Assembly: GCA_010094025.1 (NCBI GenBank)
Contig: ML991822.1
Coordinates: 1-64,000 of the forward strand
Reading direction: 5' to 3'
DNA length: 64,000 bases
From: Viridothelium virens
Taxonomy: Eukaryota > Ascomycota > Dothideomycetes > Trypetheliales > Trypetheliaceae
Part shown: in pieces, positions 55,657 through 64,000 of the stretch
Layout: the number at the start of each line of letters is the position of its first letter
How positions within the stretch are numbered: position 1 is the first letter of the stretch
The notes under the pieces: model-generated
The model's database searches: none
Seen by the model: the letters and a program-made list of their open reading frames with translations, nothing else
What the model was told of the DNA's origin: nothing
Made by a program: the position numbers and the translations under genes

Positions 55657-56666
55657 GGGACTCAGCAATGGGTGTAGCTGCGAGCCATTTGTATAATTAA
55701 CATCTCTGTTTGCCCTTCCATCCCCGGGAGTGGTGGAGTAAGCAGCTGTTTTGGGGCACACGGGACCTGATACTGGGTCGTCTGCATTAGCTGGGGTCTG
55801 TGAAGTCATGAAAACCAAGCCTTGACATCCTTTGTGTACTCTAATATGTTACTGTAGAGTAGAGCAAAATTCTGTAGGGGCGGCTCGAGAATCTCTTCGA
55901 TTGCATGCCCTCCACGTCCGAGCTCAGTTGACTGGGATAGATTGTTTTCATTGGTGTTCAGGTAAGCTAGAGAACTTTTCAGCCTCAGCTCCTCAAAATG
56001 TTTACTTACATGCATTAGATAATCCTACAATTCTGAAAGGGAGGGTCGCGATAGGGCGGGGCTACGCGTTAAATCCGCAACCCGCGAATTGGAGTACTCT
56101 ATCACCGGTGCAGATCCTTCCCTCACAACCGCTCAAATCTTCCAGACCAGCCACTTTACCGGTGACTAGACGAAGCCAGTGGGCCTTAAAGGATTTTGCG
56201 AATTAACTATGGTCTCATGATAATCCTCGATTCATTGAATGGCAGAGTCTTCTGCAGCGTCACGGCTGTCTGCCCAGCGAACAAACTCCAAACACCAACA
56301 AAGAGACCCATCGTCCAGAAGGGAAGCCCAGCTTCTCCAAATTCTAATCGCTATCCTATATCAAACCAGGTTGCGTGATATCAAGCCAGTCATGGGTTGC
56401 ATCTTTAGAGAACTGGCGGCCTTAAAAACATCTTCGTCCGGTGTTATCAATACAGGATTTGCAACTATGACCTCCTACGGTTAGTGATCTTATTACACAG
56501 CTGGTTTTTACCTGCAAAGTCCGAATCGACCTAATCTATAGCCATGGATCAGATGTATTCGGGTAATGAATAAGCCCGCATGGAGCTGTCGTAAATCTGA
56601 CTCTTTTTCGCATATATAAACCTTCATCCCCCTCGTTTGAAATGTCAATTGTCCAAAGCAGACAGC
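55657..56666. other. Intergenic, 1 kb
   Basis: Contains the myosin 3' region and the promoter of the secreted hydrolase. No supported gene. Confidence 0.6.
56613..56619 (+). promoter_or_regulatory. Likely TATA box of the secreted hydrolase gene
   Basis: The sequence tatataa within cgcatatataaacc lies 54 bases before the start codon at 56667, a plausible position for a fungal TATA element. Confidence 0.55.
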
Positions 56667-57947
56667 ATGGTTAACAGTCTCCTTGCCCCCCTTGTTGTGG
56701 CATCCATTTCTGGAGCGCTAGCATATCCATCAGTTGCCCGCTCCAGGAATGGCACCTGCGAAGGATACACTATTGCCGTCAGTCCTTCCTCGACCGGCCT
56801 GCACTACTCCTATCCTCCTTTCAAAGACAACTTCGATGTGGTTGAGTTTGTCACACGGCTATCCTCGCGGGACTCCGCAAGCTTTTATCCCTTTTCAGGT
56901 CCTCTATCACTGTCCGGCAACTACACTATCGCGGCCGAAATATGCAGTCCCGCTGTGAAGACAGGCAAGGAGAAAACTCTGCTTCTCACAAGCCATGGAC
57001 TAGGATACCACGGGGAGTAGGGATATGTTGCACCACTGCCAGAATACCGAGCTAACATGGGACAGTTACTGGAACCCGCCGGTCGAGCCGCCGATTGAGC
57101 AGCAGTATAATTTTGTAGGCTATGCACTTGGGCAGGGCTATTCGGTATTTAACTACGATCGACTGGGAACAGGTCGCTCCTCTCGGTAAGGAAACCCTGT
57201 TGCTAAAACATTCTAAAAAGAGATTATTCCATTCTACATGGCTAACGCTTCGATCCATCCAGAGTCGATGGCTACAATGAGGGTCAAACCTCACAACAGA
57301 TAGCGATTCTCACCGAACTTGCACAACTTCTCCGCAATGGCCAATACACAGGCTCTATAGGCGCCCCTTCCAAGCTCGTGCTTGTTGGTCACTCCTTTGG
57401 CTCATTTATCAGCAACGGCGTTGTTGCGGGAAGCACCGCCAATAACTCACTCATTGACGGTCTCCTTCTCACTGGCTTTAGCTATAATCTCACCTCCCCC
57501 GACTACGAAGCCTTTGCCCTGAAAATCGCCTCCACTGAGCGCCGCGAGTGGGCCGATCTCGACAACGGCTACATCACGTGGAACGACGTCTACTCCAACG
57601 TAGCCGTCTTTTTCCGTGCTCCAGCGTACAGCCACGCGGTTGCGAACTGGACTGAGTGCCAGAAGCAGGCGATTGCTCTTTCGGAATTCCTCACGTTCCC
57701 AATGCTGGATCTGTACAGCCCGGGATTCACAGGTCCGGTGCAGATCCTCAACGGGGAACTTGATTTCGGAATCTGTGATGGAAACTGTACGGATTGGGTG
57801 GAGCCGTATGCGGCTAAGATGTTCCCGAATGCCAAAGTGGTGGAAGTGTTGGAGCATCCAAGCGTTGGTCATGCAATCAATTTTCAGTATAACTCTACGG
57901 GAGCATACAGTGCTATGATGAGGTTTGTCGACAAACATCTGGCGTAA
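56667..57947 (+). CDS. Secreted alpha/beta hydrolase with serine nucleophile
   Basis: Three exons, 56667-57016, 57066-57185 and 57263-57947, join to 384 residues. A signal peptide is clear (MVNSLLAPLVVASISGALAYP). The start at 56667 is chosen because the frame before it lacks an ATG. The fold is shown by LLLTSHGLGYHGDYW (created by splicing), VFNYDRLGTGRSSR, the nucleophile elbow LVGHSFGSF, a late acid in ILNGELDFGIC and the catalytic His in HPSVGHAINFQ. Several Asn-x-Ser/Thr sites agree with secretion, and paired Cys (GICDGNCTDW) probably form a disulfide. It is likely an esterase or peptidase-like hydrolase acting outside the cell; the substrate is unknown. The first donor, GTAGGG, is weak. 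Confidence 0.9.
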
Positions 57948-58694
57948 GTCTGGTAAGTGAAAGCGAACTCATGACTTCAGTCATGCGAGCGCCGTATGTG
58001 TCGTACTCTTCCATGCTGGAGAGCCGAGAGCCGAGGAGAAGGTTGATATCTGATCGAGGATTTCCTCACCATAAATTGGGAAAGATTAGAGAAAAAAGAA
58101 AATGAAATCTAAACTGAGCGCAGGCTTGATTGAAATTGTGGGTAAGCATTGAGGAAACTGTCAACCAGCGATGTTATTTTCGTTTTGTACGGTACGGAGA
58201 GCACCCACCAAGAATTCGAGTCAACATTTACAAATTGCTATCTTTGACCTTCTCAAAGGGCTTGCAAGCACATGATTAATTAGCTAAGTACGTTTACTTT
58301 TCGACCGGTTGCTCCATGAGTCATGATCATCATGTAGAATGGTGCTTGTCTTTGTTAATCCTACAGTCCTACTGCTACCTCAAACTCGCGTGACTGACAA
58401 CCATGATTTCCATTGTCTGCGCTAAACACATATCTATGGAAATGAGAGTACCCTGGATTTGGACAGTCTGTACCATGTGATTCACTGGGATAGTGATGTT
58501 GTTGTAGATTAAGCTATGGAGGCGAGGACATCTACAGACGTAGCCAATTCACGAAGCTCACTCTTATTCACGTGATAGGATTGCTAATAGAAAGGTAAAT
58601 TGCCTTCTCACACATCACATGCAACATCAGATAGACAAATGATGTAGGGACTGACATATTTCTCGGGCTAGGGAGGGTGTAATCGTCAACCATA
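57948..58694. other. Intergenic, nothing recognised
   Basis: AT-rich region between the secreted hydrolase and the F-box gene. No supported frame or repeat. Confidence 0.6.
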
Positions 58695-59471
58695 ATGAAT
58701 CCCAACCACACAAGAGCCGATGCTCGAGTGCTGGCTATCGACGAGCTCCTTCTCGAAGTTCTAAAACGACTCGATCCCCTCAGTCTGCTTCGATGCCAGC
58801 GCATCAACAGGCGTTGGAAAGCCATCATTGATACCGAGCTATCTCTCCAACAAACACTTTTCTTCAAGCCACAGCTCATCTCGTCTACCAAGGATTCGCA
58901 AGGAAGAAAGTCTCCTGGGCGACTAAACCCTTTACTGTTCAAAGCATTCCCGGGCTGGTTTAACAGCCCAGGGCATGTACTCTTTGTTGCCCCTGAAAGC
59001 TTCTCATGGATTAAGGACGACGTCCGCAGAGACGCCTACCTTTGCCCGGAGGCAAGCTGGCGACGTATGCTATTTTGTCAGCCACCCATTCGAACCGTGA
59101 GAATTGACACTATCTCATATGTTCGGCCTACACTAGACTCTTCTGGGCTCAGTCGATTCGATCCTGAATTAAGTGACGAGGATGGGATCCAGATGGGCCC
59201 TCTATATGACTCGACTTGGATGCAAGCCGTTCACCACGCACGAAGGACTTCACGCGATCATCATCCTGCACCCAGGCCAGGCTTTTCAATCTGGTGGTGC
59301 GGAGAAGAAATAGGAATTCAACGCGTTTGTGAATTCTACGAATTGAGGTGGGATCATGGCCATGATGCTGAAGACTTTGACAATACCTGCCACTCACTTC
59401 CGAAAAGATCGAGAATCGCAGAAAAGGATCCGTTCTTGGGCGTACTTTTACTGTTGTACGAAAGACGATGA
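58695..59471 (+). CDS. F-box domain protein
   Basis: An uninterrupted 258-residue frame. Residues 10-55 form an F-box: RVLAIDELLLEVLKRLDPLS, then LLRCQRINRRWKAIID. The F-box recruits substrates to an SCF ubiquitin ligase through Skp1. The remainder has no LRR or WD repeats; it is like the many short fungal F-box proteins with a variable C-terminal half (WRRMLFCQPPIRTVRI; GFSIWWCGEEIG). Another frame continues openly for about 170 bases past the stop, so a frame error or unrecognised intron near 59450 is possible but not shown. Confidence 0.8.
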   Translation: MNPNHTRADARVLAIDELLLEVLKRLDPLSLLRCQRINRRWKAIIDTELSLQQTLFFKPQLISSTKDSQGRKSPGRLNPLLFKAFPGWFNSPGHVLFVAPESFSWIKDDVRRDAYLCPEASWRRMLFCQPPIRTVRIDTISYVRPTLDSSGLSRFDPELSDEDGIQMGPLYDSTWMQAVHHARRTSRDHHPAPRPGFSIWWCGEEIGIQRVCEFYELRWDHGHDAEDFDNTCHSLPKRSRIAEKDPFLGVLLLLYERR

Positions 59472-59791
59472 AGCAACATGCCTCCAGGAGTATAGCCAAT
59501 TGCTTTGGAAAGCCATTGATGCTCAAATCGTCGTTCAAGAACCCATCCTTCAATATCAGCTTTCTCGATCCCAAGACTCTCGACATGCTATATTGGACAA
59601 TTCCAAGGCTATTACATGCCAGGTATACAGAACGTTGCTTTAGAAGTACAAAGACTTTTGGAAGAATAGGCTTATAGATACAGAATGCCGTTTAGGAGAC
59701 CTTCCCTAATTAGAGTACCAATCATGAAACGTCATTATCTCCACCTTTCCATTACTTTTATCACCCATACCTTCATGCTCGTCGCTCGTGA
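59472..59791. other. Convergent intergenic region
   Basis: Between the F-box gene and the sugar transporter. Other frames remain open to 59677, but no family-like sequence is recognised. Confidence 0.5.
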
Positions 59792-61503
59792 TTACGAATA
59801 GCGGCGGTCTTCATCCGAGCTGCTGCTCAATTTCTCGCCCTTATCCAGGTATTGCCTATGCCAATCACTCTGCTCATAATCAAACTTCGCCTCTCCGTCT
59901 TTCCCATACCAAAGCGGTTCGTCCCTGGCAATCTTGACCACTGTCAGCCAAGGTTTAGGACTCAGAGACGCGGCATGGAAGATGACGTCCACTTCCTCCA
60001 AACATCGGTACGCCGTCTCCGGATAGAAGAAGTAGATCACCGGAACAATCGCAAAGTTCGTGACTGCAAAGATGATGTAGGTCTTGTAGCCAATGTTATG
60101 GAAGGCGATCGGCGAGATGAGCACCATGATAAAATTCACGATCCAGTTCGCACTGGTGCTTAGCGCATTGGCGGGTCCTCGGATGCGCAGAGGCGTGATC
60201 TCGACCGAGTACAGCCACGACATAGCCTGCCAGCCCGTGGCAAAGAAGCACACATACACGAAGATGAAGACGGCTTGGGCGACGTGCGCGCCGCTGTTAT
60301 TAACGTACGCCAGCACTGTCAGGATGACCATCGACACAGACATGCCGGAGGCGCCGAACATCATGAGTGTGCGTCTCCCCCAGAACCGATCAATGCCCAC
60401 GACCGCGACGAGACTGGCCAAGAGGAATAGTGTTGACGCGCAGGCGGCGCACAGACGCGCAACCCAGCCGGTAAAGTCAGTGCGGAGCACGAACATCATG
60501 GCGAAGTACTGGGTGACAATGTTGACACCGGACATCTGCTGGAAGACCTGGATGAGGTAGGCGAGGAGAGTGCGGTGGAAGTAGCGGTTCTCGTCGTTCG
60601 AGAACAGCATAGTGAAGCTACCGCTTGCCATCTGAATGACTGCGTCCTTGATCGCGAGAAACTCGTCGTGGACATCTGGATCTGAGGTGGGGACATCGCT
60701 GAGTGCCGAGAGCGTCTTCAATGCCGCGTCTTCACGTCCCGTGAGGACGAGCCAACGAGGGGACTCGGGGAGCCGGGTGTAGAGGAAGACTGTGCCGAGA
60801 GCGAAGATGAGTTGGATGGCGATAGGGACGCGCCAGGCGGCGCTGTTGGTATCGGCGATCCAGCCGAAGGCGAAGGTCATCCAGTAGGAGAAGGCGAGGC
60901 CGGCAGCGAGCCAGGCGCCTGCGCTGATCATGAGCATGGTGCCCCGGCGGTGGGCTTTGGAGCACTCGGCCTGCCAGGCAGGAACGGTTGCGGTGTTGAA
61001 GCCATTGCCGAAGCCAGCGATGACACGTCCGGCGATGAGTTGGCCAAGGCTGTAGGAGGAGGCTTGAATGATTTCACCTACGACCAAGATGCTGATTCCG
61101 AGTATGATTGTTTTCTTCCGGCCAAGGATGTCGCCGATGAAGATGGTGAGGATTGCCGAGACAAAGCAGCCGATGTTCCAAGATGCAACCGTGATACCTA
61201 GACTTGGTAAATACATAATAGGATAGGCACTATTTTAACGTATGACGAACCTTGGACTTGAGCAGTATGCAAATCGGTAAAGCCGATTGTGTCGATTTGA
61301 GGGAATGCTCGGCGGAAAGCACCCACGGTGATCAAACCTCCCATATCACCTTGGTCATATCCAAAGAGGCTGTAGCTTTTGTTAAATCTTTATCGAAGCA
61401 AAATTGACAGGATAGCTTACAAGAATGAAAACCCTGCAGCTATGCTGATGGCAACACCCAAACTCGAGCCCTTCAGACCCATGAATGAGTGTGGTTCTGT
61501 CAT
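59792..61503 (-). CDS. MFS sugar transporter
   Basis: Three exons, 61503-61421, 61375-61251 and 61197-59792, give 537 residues. The first helix spans the first splice site (ISIAAGFSFFYSLFGYDQGD). Sugar-porter signatures are present: GDILGRKKTI after TM2, the PESPRWL motif at the end of the first half, IQVFQQMSGVNIVTQY in TM7, VVGIDRFWGRRTL, and PETAYRCLEEVD after TM12. About twelve hydrophobic segments fit. It should move a hexose or related polyol across the plasma membrane by proton symport; the specificity is unknown. The C-terminal tail is hydrophilic (KLSSSSDEDRRYS). The acceptor CTAG at 61198-61199 is chosen because it keeps QGITVASW in frame. Confidence 0.95.
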
Positions 61504-62934
61504 TGTGACTCGACCTCAAAGTCTTGACACTTCGCACGGCTTGGCCTTGTCGGCGGTCCCTTCGTCTGAAAAAATTGACAGCGCGAGAAGAGAAGAGAAG
61601 AGAGGCGCGTGAGTAGGGAAAGGGACGCAATGAGAAAAGACTTGGGTGGTTGACAGTAGTAGCTGTCACAACACGGCTCCCCAACCTACTGCTTCTTCAT
61701 GACGTGACTGGCTAGATGAGCTAACAAATTTGAGGTTTGCTTATCACGCCCCGAATACATATTAGGCATAAAGGGCTCTCGGGGACTGCAGCACTGGCAC
61801 CTAGTTCTCGGGCTAAGGGTAAGCGTCCGCGCCTTTAGCCTCAGGCACAGAATCTCAAATCTCAAATCTCAAACATTATAAAGGCTGATAAGCTCGGGTT
61901 GATTGGCTCGATCCTATCCGACGGGCGAGGTAGCTAGGGTTTTGCATTGGTGGCGCCTGTTGTTTTATGCTCTCCCGAACAGAAGGCAAGCTGTAGGGAG
62001 AATGGGACGACTGGGACGACTGGGAAGGATTTGAAGTGCAATGAGATCGAGAGATCCGGTCAGGAACGACAGGGTTGTCATTGGCTCGCTTTACCCTGCC
62101 GTCTCGATGTAGATCTCCACACGATCTCGAGTCCCAAAGCTTAAAGCCATTGCCGGGCAGCGATCGACCAATCAAGAAGCTTCAATTCGAGACTTTGGCC
62201 ATGACGTTCTCTTCCAAAGTCGTTGCGTCGTGTTTACCACATGGCTCGCCTCCAAATTCCCTCTTCAACCTTCAGCTGTCGTCCCCACCGGTGCTATCTG
62301 TCAAGCCACGACATGCCTCTGGATTAGCAATCCACCACCGGGCTCTCTGTATCAAAGATCACCAGATGATAGTTTTCCGGGTACCGCAATGTAGGCTGTT
62401 CAGCTCCTGACATGATCGTTTCCGCCCTATTCGGAGGATGCAGCCGCTTTCGAACACAGTGGACATGGTTCTAGTGCGAAGCAGATCCACCGTCTTTGTG
62501 ATGAAGCTGCCCTGCACCTTAGTTTTCGATTTCTGCTTGTTATTCTTCGGATGTCTCATTTACTGTAATATGGACCGTATCCCGGCGCCCCGTCTCCCCC
62601 TTTACAAGCATTCTTAGACTGTGACCCAAGCGCCCGTGCCTAGCACAGACTGAACACTGACTTCTACCCCAAGCCTTAAGGAGCACAACAGCGAGCAGTC
62701 GTCAATGCAATCGTTCTAGCGACCTGCATTCTGTATCTCTTGGTGCTAGCAGCACCTCTCTGTTTTCTTTGTCTCTGCACCCCATATGAAATGGGAGCGG
62801 CTTTTCAGTCAACAAAACCGGTGTGGCCTTGCCTAAAGAAAACGTATGATTTAGAACTGAAGACGGATCTATCCGATACCCGCTGGTCACCTTTGAACAA
62901 GAAGTGATTAGGCCGAAGGTCTAAATCGAAGGCG
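61504..62934. other. Intergenic, 1.4 kb
   Basis: Promoter region of the sugar transporter and 3' region of the cyclase-like gene. It holds aatctca in three copies (61851-61871) and tgggacgac in two and a half (62003-62026). No supported gene. Confidence 0.6.
61851..61871. repeat. 7-bp tandem triplication
   Basis: Three perfect copies of aatctca in intergenic DNA upstream of the sugar transporter. Confidence 0.95.
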
Positions 62935-64000
62935 TTACCCAATTTCTGTACTCTTCACCCTTTCCGCGAGCCTCTTCACCTCCAAATCCGCCCCTACCGC
63001 TGCCTCCTCCACCCCACCACCCTCCCCACATCCATTTTCCTTGCTCCCCCCACCGACCACCCACCCACACCCCTCACACCCTCCCAACCCATCAAACCGC
63101 ACCCCCCTCCCCCTCAGCAACTTCTCACACACCCACTCCGCCGTCCTTGTATGCAAACTCGCCTCCCTCGCCTTCCTCCTACCCCCGTCCTTCCCGTCCT
63201 CCTCCTCCTCCTCCTCCTCCTCCTCCTCTCCGCCTGCCATCCACCCACCATCCACATAGCTCCGCCCCTCCGCCAACGCCTGATACACCACCAGCTGATC
63301 CCGCATGTGCGTGTCCACCGCGCCGCCATGCGCCAGCTCCGCCGCAAGGTCTGCAACCACGCGCTCCGCAAAGGCGGGCAGCGCTGCGGCGTCAGTAGTC
63401 GCGGCGTTGTCGGAGGCGGAGTGGGCGGGAGGGCGTTTGCTGCGGCGCTGGCGGGCGCTGATGGTGGTGTTGGGGCCGTGGTGCTGGTTGTGGTGGGTGG
63501 AATTTGAGGGAGTGGAGGAGGAAGAGGCGAATTTGGAGAGGTAGAGGTCCGTGCCGAGGCGGTGGCCGGTAGTGGTGTGGGCGACGAGGAGGACGTAGGT
63601 GGTTTTGGTGGAGCCTGGGGTTTCGAGGGTGAAGTCTACTGGTGGGGACTCGTCGTCGGTTGGTTGGGTGGCGAAGGTCAGGTGGCTGAGCTTCGTGTAG
63701 GAAGCTATTACTGATAGAATATGTTGTTGGAGTTCGGATTGATATCTGGGCGGGCTTATAATTGTGGCGTGGACTCTGGTGACGGGGCCGCGGTCTTGCA
63801 AAGTGAAGGCTCGGAAGGTGGCCCCACGAGGAAGAGGTTGCACTGCATAGTTGACGGAACCTGTGGCTTGGTTCTTCTGTGTCCATTCTCGCTTTCCAAG
63901 GGATGTTTTAACTAGTGGCAGACCGATGAGTGCGAGAGTAGGAACAAGAACTTGTCGGCTATATTCGTAGGATGGAGATAGATCCACATTCACACCACCT
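62935..64000 (-). CDS. RNA 3'-terminal phosphate cyclase-like protein, C-terminal part (continues beyond the window)
   Basis: The frame enters from the right edge with GGVNVDLSPSYEYSRQV and runs to a stop at 62935. About 354 residues are visible, so the N-terminus is outside. Family marks: LVPTLALIGLP, the central PLPRGATFRAF, RVHATIISPPR opening the insert domain, STKTTYVLLVAHTTTGHRLG, and THMRDQLVVYQALAEGRSYV near the catalytic end. RtcA-type enzymes convert an RNA 3' phosphate to a 2',3'-cyclic phosphate, while Rcl1-type members are non-catalytic ribosome factors; the active-site region cannot settle which. The insert is longer than usual because of disordered His/Ser/Asn sequence and a run of ten or more Glu encoded by a CTC-type microsatellite (63197-63227, plus strand). 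Confidence 0.75.
   Translation of the reverse strand, partial: GGVNVDLSPSYEYSRQVLVPTLALIGLPLVKTSLGKREWTQKNQATGSVNYAVQPLPRGATFRAFTLQDRGPVTRVHATIISPPRYQSELQQHILSVIASYTKLSHLTFATQPTDDESPPVDFTLETPGSTKTTYVLLVAHTTTGHRLGTDLYLSKFASSSSTPSNSTHHNQHHGPNTTISARQRRSKRPPAHSASDNAATTDAAALPAFAERVVADLAAELAHGGAVDTHMRDQLVVYQALAEGRSYVDGGWMAGGEEEEEEEEEEDGKDGGRRKAREASLHTRTAEWVCEKLLRGRGVRFDGLGGCEGCGWVVGGGSKENGCGEGGGVEEAAVGADLEVKRLAERVKSTEIG
63197..63227. repeat. CTC/GAG trinucleotide microsatellite in coding sequence
   Basis: A ctcctc tract encodes a poly-Glu run in the cyclase-like protein on the minus strand. Its length is likely to vary between strains. Confidence 0.85.

Noticed and set aside
1-64000. tRNA, rRNA, CRISPR, virus-derived elements and secondary-metabolite core genes
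   Set aside because: No cloverleaf with A and B boxes, no rRNA words, no spaced repeats, no reverse transcriptase, integrase or capsid motifs, and no PKS, NRPS or terpene synthase motifs were seen. Short or unusual tRNAs could escape reading by eye.

Overview
The window is nuclear DNA of a filamentous ascomycete (Pezizomycotina). Most genes are cut by short introns of about 50-330 bases with GTAAGT-like donors, and exons as small as 13, 23 and 29 bases rejoin to give full-length proteins. The gene set is typical of the group: a 2416-residue class II myosin, a Red1/ZFC3H1-type zinc-finger protein, an RfeF-like protein, a BIM1-like copper protein, an FucP-type permease, fungal amino-acid and sugar permeases, and several fungus-specific families. 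There are no operons, ribosomal RNA genes, CRISPR arrays or prophage. I recognised no tRNA gene, and no virus-derived element.

Layout. 1-307 is the tail of a protein that may be a DNA transposase. 1.2-5.3 kb holds a nucleotidyltransferase-fold protein (-) and two tandem paralogs of an unnamed fungal family (+). 5.5-13.4 kb is a minus-strand housekeeping block: Tudor-SN nuclease, Cu/Zn superoxide dismutase, transaldolase, short-chain dehydrogenase. 14.2-19.0 kb is one 1569-residue disordered protein (-), divergent from an epoxide hydrolase (+, 19.7-21.1 kb). 21.8-31 kb is gene-poor: a small conserved fungal protein, a BIM1-like secreted protein, a decayed FucP-type permease and an amino-acid permease. 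31.1-38 kb has an isochorismatase-like hydrolase, an SRR1-like protein, a GST-like protein and an RfeF-like protein. 39.4-41.9 kb is a coiled-coil tail-anchored protein interrupted by a 100-base gap and a 73-base G run. 42.5-47.6 kb is the Red1-like gene, divergent from the myosin gene (48.3-55.7 kb). 56.6-64 kb has a secreted serine hydrolase, an F-box protein, a sugar transporter and the 3' part of an RNA 3'-phosphate-cyclase-like gene that runs off the window.

The genes are mostly independent housekeeping or accessory units. I see no biosynthetic gene cluster and no convincing new multi-gene system. The points most worth a second look are the AbiEii-like nucleotidyltransferase fold in a fungal protein, the tandem paralog pair, the decayed permease, the repeated MR-x-SMR peptides of the large disordered protein, diverged tandem repeats at and inside the Red1-like gene, and the poly-G/gap assembly problem inside a coding exon. 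All exon boundaries were inferred by eye from splice signals and reading-frame continuity; no transcript data were available.
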